From positions 62,001 through 126,000 of the forward strand of contig DF158883.1 in NCBI GenBank assembly GCA_000307305.1: 64,000 nt of DNA, written 5' to 3'. The notes under the pieces were generated by a model that searched no databases, was not told the origin of the DNA, and saw nothing but the letters and a program-made list of their open reading frames with translations. Shown here piece by piece: positions 30,710 through 41,565 of the stretch. Both the position numbers and the translations under genes were made by a program. Position 1 is the stretch's first letter. Every line of letters begins with the position of its first letter. Source of the stretch: Enterobacteriaceae bacterium B14. Its GTDB lineage: Bacteria > Pseudomonadota > Gammaproteobacteria > Enterobacterales > Enterobacteriaceae.

Positions 30710-33172
30710 ATGTCACAAGATCCATTTCTGGAACGTGAGGCCGAAAAATACGAGTCTCCTATTCCAAGTCGCGAATTTATCTTAGCCCATCTGGCTAAGC
30801 GCGACACGCCAGCCAACCGCGAAGAGTTGGCTCAAGAATTAGGGTTAAGCGGTGAAGAACCGCTCGAAGCCCTGCGCCGTCGTTTAAGAGCGATGGAGCG
30901 CGATGGTCAACTGGTCTTTACCCGTCGCCAATGTTATGTCCTGCCTGAAAGGCTAGATCTACTACGAGGTACCGTTATTGGGCACCGCGATGGGTATGGC
31001 TTCCTGAGAATTGAAGGCAGTAAAGACGATCTCTATATCCCTGCAGACCAGATGAAAACCGTTATTCACGGTGATGTCGTGTTGGCTCAACCTTTGGGTG
31101 CTGACCGTAAAGGGCGCCGTGAGGCGCGCATTGTACGCGTTGTAGAACCGAAGAACAGCCAAATAGTCGGGCGCTATTTTACCGATGCAGGCATTGGTTT
31201 TGTTGTCCCTGACGACAGCCGTCTGAGTTTCGACATTATCATTCCTAAAGAGGAGCTAAATGGTGCTCGGATGGGGTTTGTGGTGGTGGTTGAGCTGACT
31301 CAGCGCCCAACCCGCAGAACCAAGGCCATTGGTAAGATTGTTGAGGTTCTCGGTGAGAACATGGGGACCAATATGGCGGTAGATATCGCCTTGCGTACCC
31401 ATGAGATCCCGCATACTTGGCCTGAACAGGTTGAGAAGCAGGTAGAGGGCTTAACCGACGAGGTGCCTGCAGAAGCCAAAAAAGGCCGAGTTGACCTACG
31501 CCACATCCCATTAGTGACTATTGATGGTGAAGACGCCCGAGATTTCGATGATGCAGTCTACTGTGAGCAGAAGCGCGGCGGTGGTTGGCGTTTATGGGTG
31601 GCTATTGCTGATGTGAGCTATTATGTGCGACCGAATACGGCATTAGATAGAGAAGCGCATAGTCGCGGTAACTCGGTCTACTTCCCGTCACAGGTTGTGC
31701 CTATGTTGCCGGAGGTTCTCTCTAACGGGCTTTGCTCTTTGAACCCGCAGGTTGACCGTCTGTGTATGGTCTGTGAGATGACGGTATCAGCCCAAGGCCG
31801 GCTAACATCATTTAAATTTTATGAGGCGGTGATGAGCTCCCATGCTCGTCTCACCTACACCAAAGTGGCTCATATCCTGAAAGGCGATCAAGAGCTACGC
31901 GAGCGTTACAGGCCTCTGGTTCCGCATCTGGAAGATTTGTTTCAGATGTATCAGGCGTTGGAGAAAGCGCGAGTTATTCGTGGCGGCATCGGGTTTGAGT
32001 CAGAAGAAGCCAAATTTATCTTTAATGCTGAGCGTCGTATTGAGCGTATTGAACCAACAGTGCGCAATGATGCGCATAAGATCATTGAAGAGTGCATGAT
32101 CTTGGCGAACATCTCAGCGGCACGTTTTGTTGAATTGGGTGGTGAACCTGCGCTATTTCGTATTCACGATCGCCCTAGTGACGATCACCTGATGACGTTA
32201 CGCAGCGTATTGAACGAGCTTGGCTTAACGCTGGGCGGCGGCTCTAAGCCTCAGCCTAAAGACTATGCCACGCTAATGAACGAAGTATCTGAGCGCCCAG
32301 ACCATGAAATGCTGCAAACGATGCTGCTGCGTTCTATGAAACAGGCCGTGTACGACCCTGAAAACCGTGGACACTTTGGTTTGGCGTTGTCGGCTTACGC
32401 ACATTTCACTTCGCCTATTCGTCGTTACCCAGATTTAACGCTGCATCGCAGCATTAAATATCTGCTGGCGAAAGAGCATAACCACCAACAAGAGCGCTGG
32501 ACACCGACGGGTGGCTGGCATAGCCACGTTGAAGAGATGTTGCAGCTTGGGCAGCACTGTTCCATGACTGAACGCCGTGCCGATGAAGCAACGCGCGATG
32601 TTGCCGATTGGTTGAAGTGCGACTTTATGCAAGATCACGTTGGCCAAGTTTATCCAGGTACGATTTCCAGCGTAACTGGTTTTGGTTTCTTTGTTCGTCT
32701 TGATGAGCTGTTTATTGATGGGTTGGTACATGTCTCTACGCTGGATAACGATTATTATCGTTACGATAACGTTGGGCAGCGCTTTACTGGTGAATCTTCG
32801 GGTATCGTCTATCGGCTTGGTGACAAAGTCGAAGTGCGAGTTGAAGCGGTGCATATGGATGAGAGGAAGATCGACTTTGCTCTGATTTCATCTTCTCGTC
32901 GGCCTCGCGGAGAAGGCAAAACGGCAAAAGATAACGCGAAAAGAGCGATGCGCGATACGTCTGCTCCTTCTGCATCTCGTCGTCCGCGTAGAAGCAGCAA
33001 AAGCAAAACACCCGCTAACTTCGAGCCAGATAGCGCCTTTCGTGGAGAAAAAGCAGGGCCTTCCAAAACGAAACAAGACGGTAAGAGTAAGGTGAAAAAA
33101 GCGTCTGCGAAAACGAAAAAAATCGCGGCTGCAACTAAGGCCAAGCGGGCTAAAAAAAGCGACCCAGCTTAA
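30710..33172 (+). CDS. rnr: Ribonuclease R
   Basis: This processive 3'-5' exoribonuclease degrades structured RNA and acts in tmRNA-linked decay. The 820-residue protein starts with a winged-helix domain (about 20-90) and cold-shock domains. The RNB catalytic domain follows, with metal-binding aspartates in [13 protein letters not shown] (about residue 275-285) and the [12 protein letters not shown] motif. Next come an S1 domain (about 643-725) and a Lys/Ser-rich basic tail of about 90 residues. GGAGG precedes the ATG. It is probably cotranscribed with nsrR and rlmB. Confidence 0.98.
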   Translation: MSQDPFLEREAEKYESPIPSREFILAHLAKRDTPANREELAQELGLSGEEPLEALRRRLRAMERDGQLVFTRRQCYVLPERLDLLRGTVIGHRDGYGFLRIEGSKDDLYIPADQMKTVIHGDVVLAQPLGADRKGRREARIVRVVEPKNSQIVGRYFTDAGIGFVVPDDSRLSFDIIIPKEELNGARMGFVVVVELTQRPTRRTKAIGKIVEVLGENMGTNMAVDIALRTHEIPHTWPEQVEKQVEGLTDEVPAEAKKGRVDLRHIPLVTIDGEDARDFDDAVYCEQKRGGGWRLWVAIADVSYYVRPNTALDREAHSRGNSVYFPSQVVPMLPEVLSNGLCSLNPQVDRLCMVCEMTVSAQGRLTSFKFYEAVMSSHARLTYTKVAHILKGDQELRERYRPLVPHLEDLFQMYQALEKARVIRGGIGFESEEAKFIFNAERRIERIEPTVRNDAHKIIEECMILANISAARFVELGGEPALFRIHDRPSDDHLMTLRSVLNELGLTLGGGSKPQPKDYATLMNEVSERPDHEMLQTMLLRSMKQAVYDPENRGHFGLALSAYAHFTSPIRRYPDLTLHRSIKYLLAKEHNHQQERWTPTGGWHSHVEEMLQLGQHCSMTERRADEATRDVADWLKCDFMQDHVGQVYPGTISSVTGFGFFVRLDELFIDGLVHVSTLDNDYYRYDNVGQRFTGESSGIVYRLGDKVEVRVEAVHMDERKIDFALISSSRRPRGEGKTAKDNAKRAMRDTSAPSASRRPRRSSKSKTPANFEPDSAFRGEKAGPSKTKQDGKSKVKKASAKTKKIAAATKAKRAKKSDPA

Positions 33173-33238
33173 TTCTTTTAGTATCAGGGCTTATCTATGG
33201 CGATAGGCCCTCTATGAGTAAATGAACAGATATCTATT

Positions 33239-33970
33239 ATGAGTGAAATTATTTACGGAATTCATGCGGTTAAAGCGCTTCTCGACCGTGAGCCAGAGCG
33301 TTTTCTGGAAGTCTTTATGCTAAAAGGGCGCGATGATCGCCGATTGCAGCCTTTGATTACCGAGCTTGAGCAAAATGGCATTGTTATCCAGCTTGCTAAT
33401 CGTCAGTGGTTAGATTCTCAAGTTGAGGGCGCAGTTCATCAAGGCATTATCGCTAAGGTGCGTGAGGGCAAACAGTATCAAGAAAATGATCTCCCTGACC
33501 TCCTAGCCAGCATTGAGAAGCCTTTACTGTTGATCCTTGATGGCATTACTGACCCGCATAACCTCGGTGCGTGCTTGCGTAGCGCAGATGCTGCTGGTGT
33601 TCATGCAGTGATTGCCCCTCGCGATCGTTCAGCACAGCTTAATGCTACCGCGAAAAAAGTGGCCTGTGGTGCGGCAGAGAATGTTCCACTCATCAAGGTG
33701 ACAAATTTGGCGAGAACAATGCGCCTGCTGCAAGAACATAATATCTGGATTGTAGGGACGGCTGGTGAGGCTGACCATACTCTGTATCAAAGCAAAATGA
33801 CGGGGCCTATGGCACTGGTTATGGGCGCGGAAGGTGAAGGAATGCGTCGTCTTACTCGTGAGCACTGCGATGAGTTAGTTAGTATTCCTATGGCAGGTAG
33901 CGTTTCTTCACTTAATGTCTCCGTCGCGACGGGGATCTGTTTATTTGAAGTGGTACGCCAGCGCTCTTAA
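33239..33970 (+). CDS. rlmB: 23S rRNA (guanosine-2'-O-)-methyltransferase RlmB
   Basis: RlmB methylates the 2'-O of G2251 in the 23S rRNA P-loop. The 243-residue SPOUT-class enzyme begins [20 protein letters not shown] with the RNA-binding L30-like domain. It has the knot motifs [21 protein letters not shown] and [14 protein letters not shown]. It lies 66 bp after rnr and ends at a 10-bp T-flanked hairpin. Confidence 0.98.
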   Translation: MSEIIYGIHAVKALLDREPERFLEVFMLKGRDDRRLQPLITELEQNGIVIQLANRQWLDSQVEGAVHQGIIAKVREGKQYQENDLPDLLASIEKPLLLILDGITDPHNLGACLRSADAAGVHAVIAPRDRSAQLNATAKKVACGAAENVPLIKVTNLARTMRLLQEHNIWIVGTAGEADHTLYQSKMTGPMALVMGAEGEGMRRLTREHCDELVSIPMAGSVSSLNVSVATGICLFEVVRQRS

Positions 33971-33997
33971 CCTATATTAGGTAGCAGAAGAATATGT

Positions 33998-34030
33998 AAA
34001 AAGGTTTATTCCATGGAGTAAACCTTTTCT
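33998..34030 (+). terminator. Terminator of rlmB
   Basis: AAAAGGTTTA and TAAACCTTTT form a perfect 10-bp stem with a 10-nt loop, ending in a T-tract. Confidence 0.8.
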
Positions 34031-34156
34031 ATATAAAGGGTATAAATGGCTCTTTGGTATAAGTCATAGACTTATATATCGAAATATTTCGCTTGCTAGG
34101 AAATAAGTTTGAATAATGCAAAGTAGTATCTTGTGAAATAATCGATTTATAGATAT

Positions 34157-34432
34157 TTAACGATACATTTCCGCAGTGACCCCCCAACAATTCTGGCTAG
34201 AGTCTTTTTGCATTCGTAAAATTCGGTAATAGCTGGCACCTTTTTCATCGGTTTTACGGGCGATAGCTTGCTCTGCATCGTGTTGATTACCCATAATACC
34301 TTGTATTGATATGGTTCCTACACTATTTAAACCGCTGGTTAAATTTGCGGTCACCATATCTGCTGATTGGGCCATGTTTGGTAGCAGGCCAACAGTAATT
34401 AGTAGTGATGTTAGTGTTGCCGATCTCTTCAT
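34157..34432 (-). CDS. yjfN: YjfN-like secreted DUF1471 protein
   Basis: This 91-residue protein has a signal peptide (cleavage near AQSA, 21-24) and one YdgH/BhsA/McbA (DUF1471) domain. The domain carries the GLNSVGTISIQG strand and GASYYRI. It resembles E. coli YjfN most closely (GLN.(V/I)G.IS, DE.GAS.YRI). It lies next to bsmA as in E. coli. E. coli YjfN has been reported, as far as I recall, to stimulate the periplasmic protease DegP; whether this one does is unknown. A single Cys near the C-terminus is unusual for the family. Confidence 0.8.
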   Translation of the reverse strand: MKRSATLTSLLITVGLLPNMAQSADMVTANLTSGLNSVGTISIQGIMGNQHDAEQAIARKTDEKGASYYRILRMQKDSSQNCWGVTAEMYR

Positions 34433-34818
34433 TGTTAGCCCTCCAAATTTGGTATATGGCGAATATATAGGCCAAAGGAGAAACTTATCTTGCCAGTCAA
34501 ATAGACAATATATGTCAACGTGCGTAAGTTTTTTTAAATGTTAGCAGGATTGAATAAATAAAAGAGATCCTAAGTTTGATATTGAAAAATATAAAGTGAC
34601 CTACTGCACAATATTTGAATTTTTCATTAACCCATTTTTATTTATCCTAGAAGTAGTAACAGATGAAAGGAATATAAAGTAGCAAGTACGGTCTTTTATA
34701 TTGTTAAGCGATTGGGATGATGAGCGGGGGATAAATGGGTGTCAGTTTAGGAAGTGGATAATATTAAGACGGGCAGTCTCTCTGTTAATTAACCACCCGT
34801 TTTTTGTCTTTCAGGCTG
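34433..34818. other. Gene-free stretch between yjfN and bsmA
   Basis: This 386-bp AT-rich stretch contains no credible ORF. It must contain the yjfN promoter at its left end. A weak hairpin (ACGGG 34769-34773 with CCCGT 34796-34800, followed by six Ts) abuts the bsmA stop codon. Its T-tract is on the plus strand, so as a bsmA terminator it is doubtful. Confidence 0.5.
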
Positions 34819-35127
34819 CTACTGGTAGAGAATTGCTTGGGAGTACCAGCTTCCTGGCATCACGGTTTCTGACACCATAATAATATAGTAGTAGTGGGCA
34901 CCGAGCCGATCGGCTCGTCGCTGGATTTCACGCTCTGCATCCATCGGGCTACCGAAAACATGAACTGAAATATCGCCTAGTTTCGTCAGTGTACTCGTCT
35001 GAGCACGGACAACTTGTTGTGCTTTGTCCGTCACTGGCGGAGGGGGCTTTGGTGCGACATCCATAATTCCACATGCTGTCAGAAGGCCACAAATAAGAGC
35101 CACAGAGAGAAAACGAGCAATTTTCAT
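34819..35127 (-). CDS. bsmA: Biofilm/peroxide-resistance lipoprotein BsmA (YjfO)
   Basis: This 102-residue lipoprotein has lipobox LLTAC with the acylated Cys at residue 19. A Pro-rich linker (APKPPPPVTD) and one DUF1471 domain follow, ending WYSQAILYQ, identical in its last part to E. coli BsmA. Small DUF1471 lipoproteins of this type affect biofilm and peroxide tolerance in E. coli; the mechanism is unknown. It is transcribed away from rpsF. The two flank a 365-bp gap that carries the ribosomal-protein promoter. Confidence 0.88.
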   Translation of the reverse strand: MKIARFLSVALICGLLTACGIMDVAPKPPPPVTDKAQQVVRAQTSTLTKLGDISVHVFGSPMDAEREIQRRADRLGAHYYYIIMVSETVMPGSWYSQAILYQ

Positions 35128-35363
35128 TATTCATATCCTGTATATACCCGAGATTTTTACAGTCTTGCTGCAACCCGAATTCCCTTTTCTTAACGAGAGA
35201 ATGCCTTGTAAAGATTACGCCCTCATTCAGGCTTTGTCTTTGCAGGGATGTGCGGTCAGCTTCTTTTTATCTCAATAGCAATTTATTTCTGATAACAATC
35301 ATAGCGCTAGTGCTAGAAAAGGCGGTTTGCTCTGCCTAAAAAGTGAATTAGCGTTTTATCTCC

Positions 35364-35392
35364 TTGAGTTTGTATGGCTACGCACTTACAAT
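35364..35392 (+). promoter_or_regulatory. Promoter of the rpsF operon
   Basis: TTGAGT (35364-35369) and TACAAT (35387-35392) are spaced by 17 bp. GC-rich TGCGCG follows the -10. The start would be about 95 nt before the rpsF ATG, leaving a structured leader. The left half of the 35128-35492 gap shows nothing else I can name. Confidence 0.65.
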
Positions 35393-35407
35393 TGCGCGTC
35401 ATTTTTT

Positions 35408-35492
35408 CAACCGTACAATTAAACACGTTCCTTGCTTCCATGGGCCACGGTTGACCCTGACAGGAGGCTGAATAATCCGTAAGGAGCAATTG
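35408..35492 (+). promoter_or_regulatory. rpsF leader, candidate S6:S18 autoregulatory element
   Basis: The leader holds a small hairpin with a CACGG-containing loop (GGG...CCC, 35442-35457), an upstream ACCGT at 35407-35411, and a downstream CCGT just before AAGGAG. Proteobacterial rpsF leaders bind the S6:S18 complex through a CCG-containing structure, and this sequence closely resembles the E. coli leader as I remember it. Regulation is inferred. Confidence 0.5.
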
Positions 35493-35882
35493 ATGCGTCA
35501 TTACGAAATCGTTTTTATGGTTCATCCTGATCAAAGCGAACAGGTTCCAGGTATGATCGAACGTTACACCGGTGCAATTAAAAACACAGGTGGCGAGATT
35601 CATCGTCTGGAAGACTGGGGCCGTCGTCAGCTGGCTTATCCAATCAACAAGCTTCACAAAGCGCACTATGTTCTGCTGAACGTAGAAGCTGCCCAAGAAG
35701 CGATTGATGAGCTGGAAACAAACTTCCGCTTCAACGATGCCGTTATCCGTAGCATGGTTATGCGCGTTAAACACGCTGTAACTGAGCCATCTATCATGGT
35801 CAAAGCGAAAGACGAGCGCCGTGAGCGTCGTGAAGAGTTCGCTTCTGATTCCAATGATGATGTAGGTGATTCTGAAGAGTAA
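35493..35882 (+). CDS. rpsF: 30S ribosomal protein S6
   Basis: This 129-residue protein binds 16S rRNA together with S18 on the platform of the small subunit. The core [20 protein letters not shown] to [11 protein letters not shown] is nearly identical to E. coli S6. The acidic C-terminal tail ends DSEE, the substrate for RimK glutamylation in E. coli. The ATG at 35493 is preceded by AAGGAG; the in-frame TTG at 35490 is not needed. It is the first gene of rpsF-priB-rpsR-rplI. Confidence 0.98.
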   Translation: MRHYEIVFMVHPDQSEQVPGMIERYTGAIKNTGGEIHRLEDWGRRQLAYPINKLHKAHYVLLNVEAAQEAIDELETNFRFNDAVIRSMVMRVKHAVTEPSIMVKAKDERRERREEFASDSNDDVGDSEE

Positions 35883-35891
35883 TTACGCGTG

Positions 35892-36441
<550 letters not shown>

Positions 36442-36482
36442 TCGGCCACTGTCCACTAACGAGACTTTGAGAGGATAAGGTA

Positions 36483-36935
36483 ATGCAAGTTATTCTGCTT
36501 GATAAAGTTGCCAACTTGGGCAGCCTAGGTGATCAGGTTAATGTTAAATCGGGCTATGCTCGTAACTACCTGGTACCACAAGGTAAAGCCGTTCCGGCAA
36601 CCAAGAAAAACGTTGAGTATTTCGAAGTTCGCCGTGCAGAGTTAGAAGCTAAATTGGCTGAAACTCTGGCAGCAGCTGAAGCTCGCGCAACTAAAATTAA
36701 CGAACTGGGTACTGTCACCATCAACTCTAAAGCGGGTGATGAAGGTAAACTGTTCGGCTCTATCGGTACTCGCGACATCGCTGATGCAGTTACTGCAGCC
36801 GGTGTTGAAGTAGCTAAGAGCGAAGTTCGTCTGCCAGAAGGCGTTTTACGCACTCTGGGCGATCACGAAGTGAGCTTCCAAGTTCACAGTGAAGTGTTCG
36901 CTAAGCTGAACGTAGTTGTTGTTGCTGAAGCATAA
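36483..36935 (+). CDS. rplI: 50S ribosomal protein L9
   Basis: This 150-residue protein starts [20 protein letters not shown], with the N-terminal rRNA-binding domain (1-50). The long central helix is rich in Glu and Ala (about 50-75), and the C-terminal domain follows. The length is as in E. coli (149). It is the last gene of the rpsF operon and is followed by a strong terminator. Confidence 0.99.
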   Translation: MQVILLDKVANLGSLGDQVNVKSGYARNYLVPQGKAVPATKKNVEYFEVRRAELEAKLAETLAAAEARATKINELGTVTINSKAGDEGKLFGSIGTRDIADAVTAAGVEVAKSEVRLPEGVLRTLGDHEVSFQVHSEVFAKLNVVVVAEA

Positions 36936-36972
36936 TTGATTACGGCTATTTTTTAATAGCCCGTAAACTTAA

Positions 36973-37006
36973 AAAGCCGCACTCCTTTTAGGATTGCGGC
37001 TTTTTT
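36973..37006 (+). terminator. Terminator of the rpsF operon
   Basis: AAAGCCGCA pairs with TGCGGCTTT, followed by TTTT. It may also serve the convergent ytfB, because A-runs precede the stem. Confidence 0.9.
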
Positions 37007-37045
37007 AATGCCTATAGAACGACAAGACCTCTTCGTAGAATAGAC

Positions 37046-37657
37046 TTAACGACTTTTGCGATAACTGCCATCGGCTTGTCGATTAAACTGAACCTTCTGT
37101 CCATTTGGTGTATCGACAATCAATTGCATGACTTCACCTTGGCTACCGAGGCTTATCTCGACTTGTTGCCCAATATACAGTGCGCTAAGGGGTTTCTGGC
37201 TACCTTCAATTGCCGCCATTGCAAAGATATCTCTCAACGGCAGATTGTTATCACGAAAGAGCTGCGTCAGCGTACCCTGTTTTTGAATATTGTACTTCTT
37301 CGTCGTTGCTGAGGTTGAGGCAGGCTGAGGGGCTACTTCTGTTTGTTCAACCAGTGCAGCAGGCTCTGTTGGTGTTGGTGTTATGGTTGTTTGGGGTTGG
37401 GCTGGAGGCGGAACTAATTCAGCTCGGATTACCGTGGCATTGTCCTCTAACTGCGGCGAAATGGGGGGAATCGTCTCTCCTGGCCATAAGTAGGCAATAG
37501 CGACCACGGCTGCCGCGATAAGTACTCCACGCCGATGTGGAAAGGGTAATGGGGACATCCAGCTAAAACTATCAGAAAGGTGCCACAGAGCTACCAGTTT
37601 CTGTTTTAGCGAGTGGGTTTCGGAACTCGGCGAATGTACTATATCTTTTTGGTCCAT
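37046..37657 (-). CDS. ytfB: YtfB, OapA-family cell-envelope protein with LysM-like domain
   Basis: This 203-residue protein has a cytoplasmic N-terminus, then one membrane helix right after MSPLPFPHRRG (about 48-66). A periplasmic Pro/Thr/Gln-rich linker follows (about 70-125), then a C-terminal OapA/LysM-like domain (GTLTQLFRDNNLPLRDIFAMA). E. coli YtfB binds glycans and affects cell division when overproduced. I chose the ATG at 37655-37657 (MDQKDIVHSP), which has GGGAG 5 nt upstream. The longer frame to 37867 runs through unconserved sequence. Confidence 0.85.
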   Translation of the reverse strand: MDQKDIVHSPSSETHSLKQKLVALWHLSDSFSWMSPLPFPHRRGVLIAAAVVAIAYLWPGETIPPISPQLEDNATVIRAELVPPPAQPQTTITPTPTEPAALVEQTEVAPQPASTSATTKKYNIQKQGTLTQLFRDNNLPLRDIFAMAAIEGSQKPLSALYIGQQVEISLGSQGEVMQLIVDTPNGQKVQFNRQADGSYRKSR

Positions 37658-38025
37658 AGTCGCTCCCGGTGTTTTCCATAAGGTAATCCATGTATGAAAT
37701 AGGGGTTGATATACCCTCGTATATCGGCGCCTTTTGAATTGGCGTTGCATGGTTGCTACCTCTATGACTCGCTTTAATAAAGTATACCCTTCATCTTGCA
37801 TGTTGCAGATGTATCGGCATTTTTCTACAGCATAGAATCTATTTGATATATGTAGTTGAATGATCATTATGCTGCATAATCATATAAAGACAGCTTATTG
37901 TTTTTTATTCTCTAATGAAAGTCGCATTTTGGTGCGCCAAAACATGGGTGAGGGTGTTGTACCGCGCTCGTCATGGCTGTTATGCTTCCCCCTTTCAATA
38001 GATAAGACGAAAGGAAATAACAGGA
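37658..38025. other. Divergent gap between ytfB and fklB
   Basis: This 368-bp gap carries the promoters of both genes, which I cannot place with confidence. ORFs reaching into it (for example plus 37860-38045) overlap fklB out of frame and have no family match. Confidence 0.4.
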
Positions 38026-38646
38026 ATGACAACCCCTTCTTTTGATAACGTAGAAGAACAAGCAAGTTATGGCATTGGTTTACAAGTTGGGCAGCAACTT
38101 CAAGAGTCTGGCTTAGAAGGTTTGCGCCCTGAAGCGCTTTTAGCAGGTTTGCGTGATGCTTTAGAAGGCAACGCACCAGCAGTTCCTGTTGATATTGTAC
38201 ACCGTGCGTTGCGTGAAATGCATGAGCGTGCAGATAACGTTCGTCGTGAGCTAGCAGAAGAGATCGCTGAGAAGGGCGTTCAGTTTTTGGCTGAAAACGC
38301 GAAGCGTGAAGGTGTGACGGTAACAGAGTCAGGTCTTCAGTTCTCTGTTCTACAAAAAGGTGAAGGAGCAATCCCTTCGCGTCAGGATAATGTACGCGTA
38401 CATTACACTGGCCGTCTGATCGACGGCACGGTATTTGATAGCTCTGTAGAGCGTGGCGAGCCTGCGGAGTTCCCAGTTACAGGCGTTATTCAAGGTTGGG
38501 TTGAAGCCTTAACTCTGATGCCTGTCGGTTCTAAGTGGGAGCTGACTATTCCTCATAATCTGGCATACGGCGAACGCGGAGCTGGTGCTTCAATTCCTCC
38601 GTTCAGTACGCTGGTATTTGAAGTTGAGTTGTTAGATATCGTTTAA
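38026..38646 (+). CDS. fklB: FKBP-type peptidyl-prolyl isomerase FklB (FKBP22)
   Basis: This 206-residue protein has an N-terminal dimerisation domain (about 1-85, helical, starting [20 protein letters not shown]). The C-terminal FKBP domain carries [26 protein letters not shown], and the FK506-pocket residues in [20 protein letters not shown]. It has no signal peptide, so it acts in the cytoplasm. The length equals E. coli FklB. It ends at a hairpin shared with ytfE. Confidence 0.97.
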   Translation: MTTPSFDNVEEQASYGIGLQVGQQLQESGLEGLRPEALLAGLRDALEGNAPAVPVDIVHRALREMHERADNVRRELAEEIAEKGVQFLAENAKREGVTVTESGLQFSVLQKGEGAIPSRQDNVRVHYTGRLIDGTVFDSSVERGEPAEFPVTGVIQGWVEALTLMPVGSKWELTIPHNLAYGERGAGASIPPFSTLVFEVELLDIV

Positions 38647-38658
38647 GTTGTCATAAGA

Positions 38659-38706
38659 AGTACCGGGCTCTTTATCTTTTATTTCTATGAGGCCGGTACT
38701 TACTTT
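38659..38706. terminator. Hairpin between convergent fklB and ytfE
   Basis: AGTACCGG (38659-38666) pairs with CCGGTACT (38693-38700) across a T-rich loop. TTACTTTT follows on the plus strand. Confidence 0.6.
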
Positions 38707-38717
38707 TCACTCTATTA

Positions 38718-39383
38718 TTATTCTCCGCGTAATGCTCGTGGGAACAAAATGTTATTCTCCAGATGAATATGGTTCATCAAATCATCAATAAACTCATTGA
38801 TACCTCCATATAGAGCCTGCCATGTATTACATGCCCCTACTGGTGGAGTGACGTTGTTTGTCAGCCTTTTAACTTCTTCTAGTTGTGCACCAGCAGCATC
38901 ATGCTCATGTTCCATTACCGATATCGGTGCAGCAGTACGTGGGCCCATCCCTTGCTCAATCATGGGAAAAAGGATCTGTTCTTCCTTCATCATATGCTGG
39001 CTCAGTTCGTTATATATCGCCTCTAATTGGGAAGCTAACCCTTTCGGACAAGCTGGTTTTTCATGATGTACGCGTTCCACTTTTGCGGCCATTAAAATCA
39101 GTTCCGGCAACTGCTCGCGGTGGCGGTCGTGATAGCGTTTGACGATAAAAGGTGTGACCTCATTCAATGCCGTCTTTTCCCAATCTTGCCCAGTGTTAGG
39201 CTCGTTGGCGATGGCATCTAGTTGTGCCACTAACGTATCGAGATTTAGCGCTTTCTTATCTGCGGCACGGCGTAGAGTCTGTTTACCACCACAGCAGAAA
39301 TCGAGATCGTATTGGCGAAAAAGTGTTGTTGCTCGAGGCATTGCAATAGCAATGGCTCCCAGTGATTGTTCGCGGTAATCCAT
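38718..39383 (-). CDS. ytfE: Iron-sulfur cluster repair protein YtfE (RIC)
   Basis: This 221-residue di-iron hemerythrin-like protein repairs Fe-S clusters damaged by nitric oxide or peroxide. The N-terminal ScdA-type domain has the cysteine pair [10 protein letters not shown] (Cys30-Cys31). The C-terminal four-helix bundle supplies the iron-binding His/Glu residues ([43 protein letters not shown]). An NsrR operator overlaps its promoter, and NsrR itself is encoded about 9 kb to the left. Confidence 0.97.
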   Translation of the reverse strand: MDYREQSLGAIAIAMPRATTLFRQYDLDFCCGGKQTLRRAADKKALNLDTLVAQLDAIANEPNTGQDWEKTALNEVTPFIVKRYHDRHREQLPELILMAAKVERVHHEKPACPKGLASQLEAIYNELSQHMMKEEQILFPMIEQGMGPRTAAPISVMEHEHDAAGAQLEEVKRLTNNVTPPVGACNTWQALYGGINEFIDDLMNHIHLENNILFPRALRGE

Positions 39384-39415
39384 AGTGGAGCCTCTTTTAG
39401 ATTGAGTTAACTTAT

Positions 39416-39438
39416 AACATGTATATTAAATGCATGTT
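39416..39438 (-). promoter_or_regulatory. NsrR operator in front of ytfE
   Basis: On the minus strand an 11-1-11 inverted repeat, AACATGCATTT-A-ATATACATGTT, fits the NsrR consensus. It differs from the E. coli ytfE operator as I recall it at only a few positions. A -10-like TATAAG adjoins its downstream edge (39410-39415), so binding would block the promoter. The site lies 33 bp before the ytfE start codon. Confidence 0.85.
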
Positions 39439-39592
39439 TTGTGCTTTGATACTCCCCTAAATAGGTAGTAAAGATATCTTGTTCTATTTCGGGCTATTTT
39501 TCCGTTTTTAGTGATTTAAAAACGTAGCGTTCTATGGCGTGCCATAATAAGGTCATCAAAACCCGCTTTCTTGCTATAAGGAGAATATGATG

Positions 39593-40333
39593 ATGTTAGA
39601 GCAGATCTGTCAGTTAGCTACCGAGGCAGGCGCCGCAATAATGGTGGTTTACCACGGCGAACAACCATTAAATATTAACCATAAGCAGGATGATTCCCCG
39701 GTGACTGCGGCTGATTTGGCAGCACACAAAATTATCAGCACAGGTTTGAAAACACTCACACCAGACATCCCTGTTCTCTCAGAAGAAGCCCCCCAAGAGT
39801 GGCTCGAACGCCAGAGCTGGCAGCGCTATTGGTTAGTGGATCCTTTAGATGGCACGAAAGAGTTTCTCAACCGGAATGGTGAGTTCACCGTCAATATCGC
39901 GCTTATTGAGGACGGAAAGCCTGTATTAGGCGTCGTCTTCGCCCCTGTTCTTGATGTGATGTATTTTGCCCATGAGGGGAAAGCGTGGAAGGTGAAAGAG
40001 GGTGTAACCGAACGAATTCATGTCAAAACGGCACCTGTGCCGTTGGTAGTGATCAGCCGGTCGCACACCGATGATGAGCTCAAAGATTATCTTCAGGTAT
40101 TGGGAGAGCACCAAACGGTCTCTATAGGCTCATCGCTAAAATTTTGCTTGGTAGCAGAAGGGCAGGCACAACTTTACCCTCGGTTTGGGCCAACCAATGT
40201 ATGGGACACGGCGGCAGGCCACGCAGTAGCCGCGGCGGCGGGGGCTCAAGTGAATGACTGGCATGGCAAACCGCTGGATTACACACCAGCGGAGTCGTTT
40301 CTTAACCCAGGGTTTCGCGTCTCTATTTTCTAA
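39593..40333 (+). CDS. cysQ: 3'(2'),5'-bisphosphate nucleotidase CysQ
   Basis: CysQ hydrolyses 3'-phosphoadenosine 5'-phosphate left over from sulfate assimilation. The 246-residue member of the lithium-sensitive phosphatase family has metal-site motifs [14 protein letters not shown] and WDTAAGHAV. Three consecutive ATGs occur (39587, 39590, 39593); the third gives the E. coli N-terminus (MLEQICQLA) and sits 9 nt after AAGGAG. Its 3' end overlaps convergent ytfJ by 4 bp, so neither gene has a terminator between them. Confidence 0.96.
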   Translation: MLEQICQLATEAGAAIMVVYHGEQPLNINHKQDDSPVTAADLAAHKIISTGLKTLTPDIPVLSEEAPQEWLERQSWQRYWLVDPLDGTKEFLNRNGEFTVNIALIEDGKPVLGVVFAPVLDVMYFAHEGKAWKVKEGVTERIHVKTAPVPLVVISRSHTDDELKDYLQVLGEHQTVSIGSSLKFCLVAEGQAQLYPRFGPTNVWDTAAGHAVAAAAGAQVNDWHGKPLDYTPAESFLNPGFRVSIF

Positions 40334-40887
40334 TCGGCAAGCAGTTTGTGCAACGAAGAAATCGTTTGTTGTACTTCTGCTGCGGTGAGAGCGCCCTCTT
40401 TCATTGAAACGATTTTACCTTCTTTATCTAGCACAATAATGGCTGAACTTTTTGCTTTCAGCCCCCATGCCTTCGCAACAAAACCATTACTGTCTACGAT
40501 GAACTGCGACCACGGGAACTCGCGTTTATTTTCTTCAATACTGCTACGCACGAAAGGGCCAGTACCAATAATGGCATCATCGGTATTGACGATAGTGGTG
40601 GTCTGATAGCGATCTCGCGGTAAGTTAGCGAGCTTTATGGCATCGACTAACGGTGCATTGAGCTCTTTGGCTGAGGTTCTTCCTGCGATGTGCTGGATAA
40701 TTCTGACTTTGCCTACCAGTTTAGCGCTGTTCCAGCCCTGATAAGAAAACTGGTTGTTGTCATAGATTAATTCCCCTTTATCGTTAACGCCGACGGGGGT
40801 AACCCTCTCATTTAACGTGAGGTTATTAGCCGATGTTAATAGAGGGAAAACAGCAAGTGACAGAACGAATATGGCTCGTTTTAACAT
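40330..40887 (-). CDS. ytfJ: YtfJ family periplasmic protein
   Basis: This 185-residue protein has an N-terminal signal peptide ([20 protein letters not shown], cleavage near residue 20). The thioredoxin-like YtfJ domain follows, with conserved [16 protein letters not shown] and [17 protein letters not shown]. No redox-active CxxC is visible, so a thiol-oxidoreductase function is unlikely. The function is unknown; in E. coli it is a conserved neighbour of cysQ. Confidence 0.9.
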   Translation of the reverse strand: MLKRAIFVLSLAVFPLLTSANNLTLNERVTPVGVNDKGELIYDNNQFSYQGWNSAKLVGKVRIIQHIAGRTSAKELNAPLVDAIKLANLPRDRYQTTTIVNTDDAIIGTGPFVRSSIEENKREFPWSQFIVDSNGFVAKAWGLKAKSSAIIVLDKEGKIVSMKEGALTAAEVQQTISSLHKLLAD

Positions 40888-41225
40888 ACTCTTTCCTTAA
40901 CAAAGAAGGGATGGGGGAGGTACAGAAAGTATTTAACAGTGCTAACGCTGTGTATAGCATCAAAAGCATAGGTGAAGGGATGTATTCGTACTATTTTTAT
41001 TAACATATATGTGACATAAAACAGATGTACTTCCATGAATAAAGAAAGGTTATTCATTACTAATCAGTGAATTGAATGTATTTTTGTCAGGCAGTGTAAA
41101 TGTAAATAAAGTTCGGAACCTAACGAATATCCTTTGGTCTATTACTACGCATCGTCATCAGTGTTCGGTGAACATATGCACCACTGCATGACAGATTATG
41201 ACAAGCAAGGGAGGAACCAAAACCT
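40888..41225. other. Divergent gap between ytfJ and ytfK
   Basis: This 338-bp AT-rich gap must hold both promoters. A tandem TGACA pair at 41189-41205 is Pho-box-like but has a 10-bp rather than 11-bp period and points the wrong way for ytfK. GGGAGG precedes the ytfK ATG. I see no ORF. Confidence 0.4.
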
Positions 41226-41429
41226 ATGAGAATCTTCCAGCGCTACAACCCGCTAAAAATTGCGATGTATGTAAAAACACTCTTTCGCGGGCGGTTATAC
41301 ATTAAGGATATTGGCGCTTTTGAGTTCGATATGGGGCGAATTTTACCCCCAAAAGTGAGAGATAAGCAGCACTTGTCTGCGATGTCTGAGATTAACCGGC
41401 AATTGCTGAGGCTACAGGCCGAATGTTAA
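41226..41429 (+). CDS. ytfK: YtfK, SpoT-activating small protein
   Basis: This 67-residue protein begins [20 protein letters not shown] and contains the invariant [14 protein letters not shown] of the DUF1107 family. In E. coli, YtfK tilts SpoT towards (p)ppGpp synthesis under phosphate or fatty-acid starvation. It is highly conserved here, with only a divergent C-terminus. It lies between ytfJ and ytfL as in E. coli and ends before a strong bidirectional terminator. Confidence 0.95.
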   Translation: MRIFQRYNPLKIAMYVKTLFRGRLYIKDIGAFEFDMGRILPPKVRDKQHLSAMSEINRQLLRLQAEC

Positions 41430-41518
41430 CTCTCCTTGAAAGCAGGTGTTGTTAAGAGCAGGAGGCGTGATAAAAAGCGTGTTCTTAGCGAATATAAGAT
41501 GTGTATCTGCTTGCAGAT

Positions 41519-41553
41519 AAAAAAACGGCCATGAAAACATGGCCGTTTTTTAT
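41519..41553. terminator. Bidirectional terminator between ytfK and ytfL
   Basis: AAAAACGGCCATG pairs with CATGGCCGTTTTT around AAAA, with A-runs on the left and T-runs on the right. It serves convergent ytfK and ytfL. Confidence 0.92.
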
Positions 41554-41565
41554 TTTAAAAGGGGC

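Noticed and set aside
37860-38045. Short plus-strand ORF before fklB
   Set aside because: Runs into fklB in a different frame; no recognisable family or good start signal.
41189-41205. Pho-box-like tandem TGACA repeats upstream of ytfK
   Set aside because: The period is 10 bp instead of 11 and the orientation is reversed relative to ytfK, so PhoB binding is not supported.
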